From NCBI RefSeq assembly GCF_015680405.1, contig NZ_JADLJS010000039.1:1-54534 (forward strand): a stretch of 54,534 bases of DNA, given 5' to 3'. The stretch comes from Pseudomonas pudica (lineage in GTDB: Bacteria > Pseudomonadota > Gammaproteobacteria > Pseudomonadales > Pseudomonadaceae). The position numbers were made by a program, and so were the translations under genes. Positions within the stretch are counted from its first letter, which is position 1. Every line of letters begins with the position of its first letter. Below the pieces are notes generated by a model, which saw only the letters and a list, made by a program, of their open reading frames with translations, had not been told where the DNA came from and made no database searches. Positions 26,581-34,570 of the stretch are shown here, in pieces.

Positions 26581-28389
26581 ATGGCCGAAACACCGCGACC
26601 GGCGGAACACACCTCCAGCCTGAAGATCTACTTCCGGCTGCTGAGCTATGTGAAACCCTATGTCGGCATTTTCCTGCTGAGCATCATCGGTTTCGTGATC
26701 TTTGCTTCGACCCAGCCGATGCTGGCCGGGATTCTGAAGTATTTCGTTGATGGGCTGAGCAACCCTGAAGCAGTGTTGTTCCCCAACGTCCCCTACCTGC
26801 GCGACCTGCAACTGCTGCAGGCTGTACCGCTGCTGATCATCCTGATCGCCGCGTGGCAGGGCCTGGGTTCGTTCCTCGGCAACTATTTCCTGGCCAAGGT
26901 TTCCCTGTGCCTGGTGCACGACCTGCGTGTGGAACTCTTCAACAAGCTGCTGGTGCTGCCTAACCGCTACTTCGACAACCACAACTCCGGGCACCTGATT
27001 TCGCGCATCACCTTCAACGTGACCATGGTCACCGGTGCCGCCACCGATGCGATCAAGGTGGTGATCCGAGAAGGCCTGACCGTGGTTTTCCTGTTCGGCT
27101 ACCTGCTGTGGATGAACTGGCACCTGACGCTGGTGATGGTCGCCATCCTGCCAGTGATCGCAGTGATGGTCAGCGTCGCCAGCAAGAAATTCCGCAAGCA
27201 GAGCAAGAAGATCCAGGTGGCCATGGGCGACGTCACCCACGTTGCCTCGGAAACTATCCAGGGCTACCGCGTGGTGCGCAGCTTTGGCGGTGAGGCCTAC
27301 GAAGAGCAGCGTTTCGGCAAGGCCAGCCAGAGCAACACCGACAAGCAGCTGCAAATGACCAAGACCGGCTCGCTGTACACGCCGATGCTGCAACTGGTGA
27401 TCTACACCGCCATGGCCGCGCTGATGTTCCTGGTGCTGTTCCTGCGCGGTGATTCCACTGCCGGTGATCTGGTGGCTTACATTACGGCCGCCGGCCTGTT
27501 GCCAAAGCCGATTCGTCAGCTTTCGGAAGTCAGCTCGACCATCCAGAAGGGCCTGGCCGGTGCCGAGAGCATCTTCGAGCAACTGGACGAAGCACCTGAA
27601 GTGGACAGCGGTACCGTCGAGAAGGAGCGGGTGGAAGGGCGCCTGGAAGTGCGCAACCTGAGCTTCACCTACCCAGGTACCGAGCGTGAAGTGCTGAGCG
27701 ATATCAGCTTCGTCGCCGAGCCAGGGCAGATGATTGCACTGGTCGGCCGCTCTGGCAGCGGCAAGTCGACTCTGGCAGCGCTTATCCCGCGCTTCTATCA
27801 CCACGACCAGGGACAGATCCTGCTCGATGGCGTGGAGATAGAGAACTATCGCCTGCGCAACCTGCGCCGCCATGTTTCGCAGGTGACCCAGCATGTCACC
27901 CTGTTCAACGATACCGTGGCCAACAACATCGCCTATGGCGACCTGGCCGGCGCCCCCCGCGCCGACATAGAAGCCGCTGCGGCTGATGCCTACGCCAAGG
28001 AGTTCATCGACCGGCTGCCAAAAGGCTTCGATACCGAAGTGGGTGAAAACGGCGTGCTGCTCTCCGGCGGCCAGCGCCAGCGCCTGGCCATCGCCCGGGC
28101 ACTGCTGAAGAACGCGCCTCTGCTGATCCTCGACGAGGCCACCTCGGCGCTGGATACCGAGTCCGAGCGGCATATCCAGGCTGCCCTGGACCATGTGATG
28201 CAGGGCCGTACAACGCTGGTGATCGCCCACCGCCTGTCGACCATCGAAAAGGCCGACCAGATCTTGGTCATGGACCAAGGGCGCCTTGTCGAGCGCGGCA
28301 CCCATGCCGAGCTGCTTGCGGCCAATGGCCATTATGCCCGCCTGCATGCCATGGGGCTGGATGAGCCGGCCAAGGCCGATATCACCTGA
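26581..28389 (+). CDS. msbA: lipid A export ATP-binding/permease MsbA
   Basis: 602-residue half-transporter that flips lipid A-core across the inner membrane as a homodimer. Residues about 20-320 form the six-helix exporter domain; the nucleotide-binding domain has Walker A GRSGSGKST, the Q-loop in VSQVTQHVTLFND, signature LSGGQRQR, Walker B LLILDEATSALD and the switch histidine in VIAHRLSTIE. ATG 26581 is preferred; a TTG two codons upstream is also in frame. Ribosome-binding site AGCGAG is weak, which fits coupling to waaL 15 bp upstream. A GC hairpin follows the stop codon. Confidence 0.95.
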   Translation: MAETPRPAEHTSSLKIYFRLLSYVKPYVGIFLLSIIGFVIFASTQPMLAGILKYFVDGLSNPEAVLFPNVPYLRDLQLLQAVPLLIILIAAWQGLGSFLGNYFLAKVSLCLVHDLRVELFNKLLVLPNRYFDNHNSGHLISRITFNVTMVTGAATDAIKVVIREGLTVVFLFGYLLWMNWHLTLVMVAILPVIAVMVSVASKKFRKQSKKIQVAMGDVTHVASETIQGYRVVRSFGGEAYEEQRFGKASQSNTDKQLQMTKTGSLYTPMLQLVIYTAMAALMFLVLFLRGDSTAGDLVAYITAAGLLPKPIRQLSEVSSTIQKGLAGAESIFEQLDEAPEVDSGTVEKERVEGRLEVRNLSFTYPGTEREVLSDISFVAEPGQMIALVGRSGSGKSTLAALIPRFYHHDQGQILLDGVEIENYRLRNLRRHVSQVTQHVTLFNDTVANNIAYGDLAGAPRADIEAAAADAYAKEFIDRLPKGFDTEVGENGVLLSGGQRQRLAIARALLKNAPLLILDEATSALDTESERHIQAALDHVMQGRTTLVIAHRLSTIEKADQILVMDQGRLVERGTHAELLAANGHYARLHAMGLDEPAKADIT

Positions 28390-28402
28390 ACCCTCGTTGA
28401 TC

Positions 28403-28419
28403 GGGGCCATTGCGGCCCC
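28403..28419 (+). terminator. GC hairpin after msbA, possible terminator
   Basis: GGGGCC-ATTGC-GGCCCC (28403-28408 and 28414-28419) begins 14 bases after the msbA stop. No T run follows directly, so termination is probably weak or rho-dependent. Confidence 0.45.
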
Positions 28420-28519
28420 CATTGTCACGGGAATTTTCCTGGGGTGATCTGGCCATAAAGCCGTCGTCTACCCTGTGCTAATATCCTGCCCCTGTTCATT
28501 ATTTCCATATGGGTTGCCC

Positions 28520-29941
28520 ATGAAGTTGTCCATGCCGCGTTTCGATCAAGCCCCGGTACTGGTGGTCGGCGATGTCATGCTCGACCGCTACTGGCATGGC
28601 GGTACTTCGCGTATCTCGCCTGAAGCGCCAGTCCCGGTGGTCAAGGTCGATCAGATCGAGGATCGCCCCGGCGGCGCGGCCAACGTTGCCTTGAACATCG
28701 CCGCCCTGGGCGCACCGGCTTCGCTGATTGGCGTCACTGGCCAGGACGAGGCTGCCGACAGCCTGGCCAACAGCCTGCAGGCTGCAGGCGTGCGCTCGGT
28801 GTTCCAGCGCATCGCGCACCAGCCGACCATCGTCAAGCTGCGGGTCATGAGCCGTCACCAGCAGTTGCTGCGCATCGATTTCGAGGAACCGTTCGCCACC
28901 GACCCGTTGTCGCTGGGTGCGGAGGTCGACAGCCTGCTCGAGGGCGTCAAGGTGCTGGTCCTTTCCGACTACGGCAAGGGCGCACTGAAAAACCACCAGA
29001 GCCTGATCCAGGCGGCGCGGGCCAAGGGCATTCCGGTGCTGGCCGACCCCAAGGGCAAGGACTTTTCCATATACCGTGGCGCCAGCCTGATCACTCCCAA
29101 CCTCAGCGAGTTCGAGACCATCGTCGGCCGTTGCGCCGATGAGGCCGAGCTGGTCGCCAAGGGCTTGCAGCTGCTTCAAGACTTGGACCTGGGCGCCTTG
29201 CTGGTGACCCGTGGCGAGCACGGCATGACCCTGTTGCGCAGCGGCCAGCCGGCGCTGCACCTGCCGGCACGGGCCCGTGAAGTGTTCGATGTGACCGGTG
29301 CCGGTGATACCGTCATCTCCACCCTCGCCGCGGCCATCGCTGCCGGCGAGGACCTGCCCCATGCGGTGGCCCTGGCCAACCTGGCGGCGGGCATCGTGGT
29401 TGGCAAGCTGGGTACGGCTGCGATCAGTGCTCCCGAACTGCGCCGGGCGATCCAGCGTGAGGAAGGCTCCGAGCGCGGCGTGCTGGGCCTTGAGCAACTG
29501 CTGCTGGCCATCGACGACGCACGGGCTCACAAAGAGAAGATCGTCTTCACCAACGGCTGCTTCGACATCCTGCATGCCGGGCATGTCACCTATCTGGAGC
29601 AGGCGCGGGCCCAGGGCGATCGGCTGATCGTCGCGGTCAACGACGATGCCTCGGTCAGCCGCCTGAAAGGCCCGGGCCGGCCCATCAACAGCGTCGACCG
29701 GCGCATGGCCGTACTGGCCGGGTTGGGGGCGGTGGACTGGGTCATCAGCTTCCCCGAGGGCACTCCGGAGAACCTGCTGAGCCAGGTCAAGCCGGACGTG
29801 CTGGTCAAGGGTGGCGACTATGGTATCGACCAGGTGGTGGGTGCCGATATCGTCAAGGCCTATGGCGGTACCGTGAAGGTGCTGGGGCTGGTCGAAAACA
29901 GCTCGACCACGGCGATCGTCGAGAAGATTCGCAAGAACTGA
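28520..29941 (+). CDS. hldE: bifunctional heptose-7-phosphate kinase / heptose-1-phosphate adenylyltransferase
   Basis: 473 residues, making ADP-heptose for the LPS inner core. The N-terminal ribokinase-like domain (about 1-320) has VVGDVMLDRYWHG, the GGAANVALNIAALG substrate loop and FDVTGAGDTVISTLAAAIA with the catalytic Asp; the C-terminal nucleotidyltransferase domain has FTNGCFDILHAGHVTYLEQA, the HxGH motif. Length equals E. coli HldE (477). ATG 28520 gives MKLSMPRFDQAPVLVVGD; the frame upstream to 28475 is less supported. A weak promoter could lie at TAAAGC (28456) and TAATAT (28479), 17 bp apart. A REP pair follows the stop. Confidence 0.96.
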   Translation: MKLSMPRFDQAPVLVVGDVMLDRYWHGGTSRISPEAPVPVVKVDQIEDRPGGAANVALNIAALGAPASLIGVTGQDEAADSLANSLQAAGVRSVFQRIAHQPTIVKLRVMSRHQQLLRIDFEEPFATDPLSLGAEVDSLLEGVKVLVLSDYGKGALKNHQSLIQAARAKGIPVLADPKGKDFSIYRGASLITPNLSEFETIVGRCADEAELVAKGLQLLQDLDLGALLVTRGEHGMTLLRSGQPALHLPARAREVFDVTGAGDTVISTLAAAIAAGEDLPHAVALANLAAGIVVGKLGTAAISAPELRRAIQREEGSERGVLGLEQLLLAIDDARAHKEKIVFTNGCFDILHAGHVTYLEQARAQGDRLIVAVNDDASVSRLKGPGRPINSVDRRMAVLAGLGAVDWVISFPEGTPENLLSQVKPDVLVKGGDYGIDQVVGADIVKAYGGTVKVLGLVENSSTTAIVEKIRKN

Positions 29942-29966
29942 TCGAACCTCTGAGGCTGCCTCATTA

Positions 29967-30062
29967 CCTGTAGGAGCAGCCTTGTGCTGCGAAGAGGCCG
30001 GTAGGGCAAAAGTGTTTCTTTGGCTCTACCGGCCTCTTCGCAGCACAAGGCTGCTCCTGCAG
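29967..30062. repeat. REP element pair (variant AGCAGCCTTGTGCTGCG)
   Basis: CCTGTAGGAGCAGCCTTGTG... (29967-30002) and its inverted copy TACCGGCCTCTTCGCAGCAC... (about 30026-30062). The two arms share over 30 near-perfect bases, and the core differs from other copies in the window (GCAGCC for GCGGG). It lies between the convergent ends of hldE and the Nudix-like gene and can form a large hairpin there. Confidence 0.9.
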
Positions 30063-30084
30063 GGGCGGCGCAGGCCTCGGAATC

Positions 30085-31053
30085 TTACTTGTGTAGTGAA
30101 GTACGCGCCCGCTCCAGCAGTTCCCGCGCCTTGTCTCCAAACCGCTGCAGATGTGACGCCCGCACCGGCTTGCTCTCCACCAACCCCTGCTGCTTCACCC
30201 AATCCTTCCAGCGCACCCGCTCGTCCGTGACCACCCAGCCCTCTTGCCGTGCAAAACTTTCGGCCAGGTAGAGCCCGCGCGTGCTCGCCGGCACCAGTTC
30301 ATCCTTCTTCAGGGTATACAGCTCAGCCAGCGGCTGGCCTTCCTCCAACGGCATCAGGTAAAGGTCTGGCCGTTTGCGGTTGAGTCGCGCCACCAGTTGG
30401 TCGCCCTCCAGCCGCTCATCAACGTGGAACAGGCTGAGCTTCTTGGCGTCCCGAGGTACCTGCAAACGCATGTCATAGATCAGTTGCAATGAGGCGGTTG
30501 GCAAGTGCACATACGCCCGTGGTCGTTCCAGCAGCATCAGCTTGCCGCAGTGAACCGGGCGGGCGGCACCGGACTCCGGGGCCAGCACGAAATGCGGCGT
30601 TTCGCGGTAGTGCAGGGCGGCAGCGTAGGGCACCGGCAACCAGGTTTCGTTGAAGCGCCCACCCAGCCAGCCTTCCGGGGTTTCCAGCAGGCATTCCTCG
30701 GCCACTTCCTGCACGGCCGTGTGCAATGGCAGGTTCAGCTCCTGCGCCGGCACATAGCCGGAAATCAGTTTCAGTACTACATCACCACGGTCTTGCCGGC
30801 GCTGACGTACCAGCACCCAGTAATCGCGGTTCTGCCAATGCAGGGTCAGCCGCACCGACACGCCCAGGTTGGCCAGTTCGACCACGAAGCGCTGCACGTC
30901 GGGCAGCTGGATGGCCTTGCGCCGTTGTTGGATCTGGGCGAAGTTCAGCGGCATGCCGATGCTCTGGTAGATCAGCCCTTCGGGCGTGGCCTCGACATGC
31001 AGCGGCAATGTCTTGAAGTTACTCGGGTTCTTGCGGATCAGCGTTCGCGCCAC
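30085..31053 (-). CDS. hypothetical protein with degenerate Nudix box
   Basis: 322 residues; I know no characterised homologue. Around residues 99-122 is GYVPAQE followed nine residues later by QEVAEECL, which resembles a Nudix box (Gx5Ex7REUxEExGU) with a two-residue insertion and with Q for R; the metal-binding EVxEE core (E116, E119, E120) is kept. Some databases call relatives metal ABC transporter ATPase, which nothing here supports: there is no Walker A. GTG start at 31053 is decided by GGAGGA six bases upstream. It follows the aldo/keto reductase gene by 50 bp in what looks like a three-gene operon. Role unknown; a nucleotide-derivative hydrolase is one possibility. Confidence 0.72.
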   Translation of the reverse strand: MARTLIRKNPSNFKTLPLHVEATPEGLIYQSIGMPLNFAQIQQRRKAIQLPDVQRFVVELANLGVSVRLTLHWQNRDYWVLVRQRRQDRGDVVLKLISGYVPAQELNLPLHTAVQEVAEECLLETPEGWLGGRFNETWLPVPYAAALHYRETPHFVLAPESGAARPVHCGKLMLLERPRAYVHLPTASLQLIYDMRLQVPRDAKKLSLFHVDERLEGDQLVARLNRKRPDLYLMPLEEGQPLAELYTLKKDELVPASTRGLYLAESFARQEGWVVTDERVRWKDWVKQQGLVESKPVRASHLQRFGDKARELLERARTSLHK

Positions 31054-31103
31054 GAGGCTCCTCCTTGCGTCGGGTCAGTCCGGGCCCGTGGGCCTGGGGC
31101 AAC

Positions 31104-31916
31104 TCAATGCTGGCCCAGAATACGGGCGACGGTGGCCACGTTGTGGGCCAGGTGCAACGGATTGATGGTGCCGACGATAGCACTGCTGACGCCCGGGTGG
31201 GCGAACAGCAGCTCGAAGCTGGCCTGCACCGGGTCAACGCCCGGGGCCAGACAGATATGCCCGCTGGCCAGGGCCTTCTTCACCAGGATGGCCTTGCCGT
31301 GTTCGGCAGCGTAGTCCAGCACTGGGCGTTCTGCCTGTTCGTTGAGGTTGTAGGTGACCATGGCGCAATCGCCTTGCTCCAGCGCCTTCAGGCCGCCGGC
31401 GACGGTCTTGCCGGAAAGGCCGAAGCCGAGGATCTTGCCCTCCTGCTTGAGCTCGGCAAGGGTCTGGTAGACCTCCTGCTGTTCGAGGATGGCCAGGTCG
31501 TTGCCGTCGGAATGCACCAGCACCAGCTCGATGCGGTCGGTTTCCAGGCGCTGCAGGCTGCGCTCTACCGAACGGCGGGTGTGGGCGGCGCTGAAATCGA
31601 AGTGCGATTGGCCATTGTCGAATTCTTCGCCAACCTTGCTGACGATCACCCATTCATCGCGCTGGCCGCGCAGCAGCGGGCCCAAGCGCTCTTCGCTGCG
31701 GCCGTAGGCCGGGGCGGTGTCGATCAGGTTGATACCCAGCTCGCGGGCCTGGGCCAGCAGCAGGCGGGCTTCGTCATCGCCGGGGATGGTGAAGCCGGTG
31801 GGGTACTTCACGCCCTGGTCGCGCCCCAGCTTGACCGTGCCCAGGCCCAGCGGCGAAACCTTGAGGCCGGTGCTGCCCAAGGGGCGATGGAAGTCGTGCA
31901 GGGTTGGTAGGCTCAT
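31104..31916 (-). CDS. aldo/keto reductase family oxidoreductase
   Basis: 270 residues with the AKR barrel: GLGTVKLG near the N-terminus, LGINLIDTAPAYGRSEERLG carrying the catalytic Asp and Tyr, VSKVGEEFDN at the Lys position, and a C-terminal AHPGVSSAIVGTINPLHLAHN NADPH-binding stretch. The usual catalytic His is replaced by the VLVHSDG segment, where H is present. NADPH-dependent carbonyl reduction is expected. Its ATG (31916) overlaps the stop of the FAD oxidoreductase gene (ATGA), so the two are translationally coupled. Natural substrate unknown; the coupling suggests successive redox steps on one metabolite. Confidence 0.88.
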   Translation of the reverse strand: MSLPTLHDFHRPLGSTGLKVSPLGLGTVKLGRDQGVKYPTGFTIPGDDEARLLLAQARELGINLIDTAPAYGRSEERLGPLLRGQRDEWVIVSKVGEEFDNGQSHFDFSAAHTRRSVERSLQRLETDRIELVLVHSDGNDLAILEQQEVYQTLAELKQEGKILGFGLSGKTVAGGLKALEQGDCAMVTYNLNEQAERPVLDYAAEHGKAILVKKALASGHICLAPGVDPVQASFELLFAHPGVSSAIVGTINPLHLAHNVATVARILGQH

Positions 31917-33088
31917 GGCAGCAGTTGCTCCCAGGCCGGTACGCCCAGCGGTGGGCGTGGCAGGTCGGCCAGGTCGGCTTGCGCCTGTGGGCGGATACCG
32001 TCGCGCTCCAGGTGGCTGATGACCCGGTCGCTGAAGTCCGGTGCCAGGGCCAGCTTGGTCGGCCAGCCGACCAGCAGGCGTTGCTGGTCGGCGAGGAAGG
32101 CGTTATCCGGGCGGACCAGGCCCGATTGCGCCGGTTCCGCACGGTTGACCCGCAGGGTGGCCCAGCGCACCTGGCTCTGGTCGACCCATGGCAGCAGGCT
32201 GGCGATTTCTTTCTGTGCCGCGGCAATTTGCGCAGCCGGTTCGCGGGCAACACCATCGGCCTCGGCCAGGTCGCCGCCCAGGTACCAGACCCACTGGCCA
32301 TCGGCGGCCGGGTGGGTGGTAACCGTCACCCGGGGCTTTGGCCCGCCACCCAGGCAATGGGCGTAAAGCGGTTTCAGGTTGGCACCCTTGGCCATCACCA
32401 TGTGCAGCGGGCGTGTCTGCATGGCTGGCTGGTTGAGGCCCAGGGCATGCAGCAGCTCTTCGGTGCCGGCGCCGGCGCTGAGCACGATGCGCTGGGCGCG
32501 GATGTCGCGCTCGTCGACGCGCAGGCCGACCAGGTCGGCGCCCTCGCGCAGTGGCTCGATGCGCTCACCAGCCAGCAGGCTGTCGCCTGCCAGTTCGGCC
32601 AGGTTGGCCAGCAGGCTGGGTACATCGATGACCAGTTCGGCCAGGCGATAGACCTTGCCCTTGAAGGCGCGGTCCTGCAGCGCCGGTGGCAGTTGCTCAC
32701 CCTTCACCTGGTCGACCCGGCCGCGCACGGCCTTGCTGGCGAAGAAGCTGGTGAGGTTGCCGGCCAGGGTGCCTGGTGACCACAGGTAGTGAGCGTCGGA
32801 CAGCAGGCGAGTGCGGGTCAGATCCAGCTCGCCGCTGCCGCTCAGGGCTTCGCGCCAGCGTCGCGGCATGTCGGCGATGGCTTCCGAGGCGCCGGTCAGG
32901 GCACCGTGCAGGGCGTACTTGGTGCCGCCATGGATGATGCCTTGGGACTTGATGGTCTGCTCGCCGCCAAGGCTGGCGCGTTCCACCAGTACTGTCGAGT
33001 AGCCCAGCCGGCGCAGGCGGGCATTGAGCCAGAGGCCTGCGACTCCGGCGCCAACGATCAGCACGTCAGTGGAAATGGCGGATGGCAT
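31913..33088 (-). CDS. FAD-dependent oxidoreductase (DAO family)
   Basis: 391 residues. The N-terminal dinucleotide fold reads DVLIVGAGVAGLWLNARLRR; QTIKSQGIIHGGTKYALHG resembles the flavin-contact motif of glycerol-3-phosphate dehydrogenase (SSKLIHGGLRYLE) and L-2-hydroxyglutarate oxidase. Start at ATG 33088 behind GAGGTA; the frame upstream to 33181 runs into a REP. It is the first gene of an operon with the aldo/keto reductase and the Nudix-like protein. No transmembrane helix or signal. The substrate may be a hydroxy acid, amino acid or polyol; I cannot choose. Confidence 0.85.
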   Translation of the reverse strand: MPSAISTDVLIVGAGVAGLWLNARLRRLGYSTVLVERASLGGEQTIKSQGIIHGGTKYALHGALTGASEAIADMPRRWREALSGSGELDLTRTRLLSDAHYLWSPGTLAGNLTSFFASKAVRGRVDQVKGEQLPPALQDRAFKGKVYRLAELVIDVPSLLANLAELAGDSLLAGERIEPLREGADLVGLRVDERDIRAQRIVLSAGAGTEELLHALGLNQPAMQTRPLHMVMAKGANLKPLYAHCLGGGPKPRVTVTTHPAADGQWVWYLGGDLAEADGVAREPAAQIAAAQKEIASLLPWVDQSQVRWATLRVNRAEPAQSGLVRPDNAFLADQQRLLVGWPTKLALAPDFSDRVISHLERDGIRPQAQADLADLPRPPLGVPAWEQLLP

Positions 33089-33138
33089 GGCGGTACCTCG
33101 AAGACTGGGACAGCTGGCAAGTATACAGGGTATACCTG

Positions 33139-33239
33139 TGATGGCCCTATCGCCGGCAAGCCAGCTCCCACAGGATGGCATTGACCCAGCGGCCTGTATT
33201 CACTCTGTGAGAGCTGGCTTGCCGGCGATGAGGCCCGTA
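33139..33239. repeat. REP element pair (GCCGGCAAGCC variant)
   Basis: GATGGCCCTATCGCCGGCAA... (from about 33139) faces TCTGTGAGAGCTGGCTTGCC... (33205-33239). The second arm has one mismatch in the CTCCCACAG core. Confidence 0.88.
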
Positions 33240-33248
33240 CGGGCTGCC

Positions 33249-33581
33249 TCAATGCCCAGCCGTTTTCGAAAACAGCTGAATCACCACCACTCCACCCACA
33301 ATCATGGCCATGCCCAGCATCGCCGGAACGTCCAGCTTCTGCCCATAGATCACCAGCGCCGCCACACTGATCAGCACAATACCCAGCCCCGACCAGATGG
33401 CATAGGCGATCCCCACCGGAATGCTGCGCACAACCAAGGTCAGCATCCAGAAAGCAATGCCATAACCAACTACCATCAGCAGCAACGGCAAGGGCGTGCT
33501 CAAGCCTTTCACCGCTTTCATGGAAGCGGTGGCGATGACTTCGGCGCAGATGGCGATGGCGAGGTAGGTGTAGGCATTCAT
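33249..33581 (-). CDS. emrE: SMR multidrug exporter (EmrE-like)
   Basis: 110 residues, the same length as E. coli EmrE, with four transmembrane helices. The essential Glu14 is present in ICAEVIATASMK, and GIAYAIWSGLGIVLIS matches the EmrE helix 3 signature. It works as an antiparallel dimer, exchanging protons for lipophilic cations such as quaternary ammonium compounds. ATG 33581 follows GGAGGAA; the longer frame to 33611 is not needed. Divergent from a LysR-type regulator 87 bp away, which may control it. The drug range is inferred. Confidence 0.93.
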   Translation of the reverse strand: MNAYTYLAIAICAEVIATASMKAVKGLSTPLPLLLMVVGYGIAFWMLTLVVRSIPVGIAYAIWSGLGIVLISVAALVIYGQKLDVPAMLGMAMIVGGVVVIQLFSKTAGH

Positions 33582-33668
33582 GGCGGGTTCCTCCGGTAAC
33601 TGGTCGGGCATTCTAGACGTTGCCTGGATGGGGTAAAGTCATTACCTATCACCAGGGGAGATAGGTCG

Positions 33669-34559
33669 ATGGCCGAGCAGTGGAATCTTGAACAGCTACG
33701 TACCTTCCTGCGCGTTGCGGAGCTGCGCTCGTTCTCTGCCGTGGCCCGCGAACAGCGCAAGGCCCAGTCGGCGATCAGCAGCGCGATCGCCCTGCTCGAA
33801 ACCGACCTGGGGGTCACCTTGTTCGAGCGCAGCAGCGGCCGGCAACCCAAGCTGACCGAGAACGGCAGCGCCCTGCTGGAAGATGCCCGTGAACTGTTGC
33901 GCCAGTGCGAGCGGCTGGATGGCCGTGCGTTGGCGCTGATGCGCGGGCAGGAGGCCTTGTTGCGGGTCGCCCAGGACGAAGCCATGCCCTACCAGCCGGT
34001 CATCGACAGCCTCGACGAGCTGGCCAGCCGCTACCCGTTTCTGGAGGTGCAGCTGGCCAGCGGTGCCCAGGGCGATGTGGCGCGCAAGCTGGTGGAGCGG
34101 CGCGCCGATCTTGGCCTGTTCTTCCACCACGAGAGCATCCCGGCCTCGCTGGAGCGGCGCGCCCTGGGCAGTGTGGAAATGGTCACCGTGTGCGCGGTCG
34201 GCCACCCGCTCGCCGGCGAAGGCCGGGTTACCCGGCAGCAGCTGGCGCGCCACCGTCAATTGCTGATTGCCCCGCAGCAAAGCGGCTACCCAGGCGGCGA
34301 AGCGATCAGCCCGCAGGTATGGCGCGCCGACAGCTTCTATGCCATGGCCGAACTGCTGATGCGCGGCCTGGGCTGGGCCTGGCTGCCGCGACACGTGGTG
34401 CAGTACCCGACCTATCAGGCGCACATGGTCGAACTGGACAGCGAGTGGCAGCCACCGGCCTTGGTGGTGGAGCTGGCCTGGCGCCGCGACGAGCCACTGG
34501 GGCCTGCCGCGCAGTGGCTGGCCGAGCGCTTTGCGGTGCACCTGCGCGCGATCGGGTAA
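33669..34559 (+). CDS. LysR-family transcriptional regulator
   Basis: 296 residues. N-terminal winged helix-turn-helix (LEQLRTFLRVAELRSFSAVA ... QRKAQSAISSAIALLETDLG) followed by a periplasmic-binding-like effector domain. ATG 33669 follows AGGGGAGATAGG. LysR regulators usually act on a divergent neighbour, so the EmrE-like gene is the likely target. The 87-bp gap between them contains GTCATTACCTATC near 33637 but I see no clear T-N11-A box. waaA begins 11 bp after its stop and may share the transcript. Confidence 0.9.
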   Translation: MAEQWNLEQLRTFLRVAELRSFSAVAREQRKAQSAISSAIALLETDLGVTLFERSSGRQPKLTENGSALLEDARELLRQCERLDGRALALMRGQEALLRVAQDEAMPYQPVIDSLDELASRYPFLEVQLASGAQGDVARKLVERRADLGLFFHHESIPASLERRALGSVEMVTVCAVGHPLAGEGRVTRQQLARHRQLLIAPQQSGYPGGEAISPQVWRADSFYAMAELLMRGLGWAWLPRHVVQYPTYQAHMVELDSEWQPPALVVELAWRRDEPLGPAAQWLAERFAVHLRAIG

Positions 34560-34570
34560 ACTCCGCGGCC

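Noticed and set aside
33905..34570. Long N-terminal extension of waaA
   Set aside because: The extension is wholly inside lysR in another frame; WaaA similarity starts at MNRTLYTLLF (34571).
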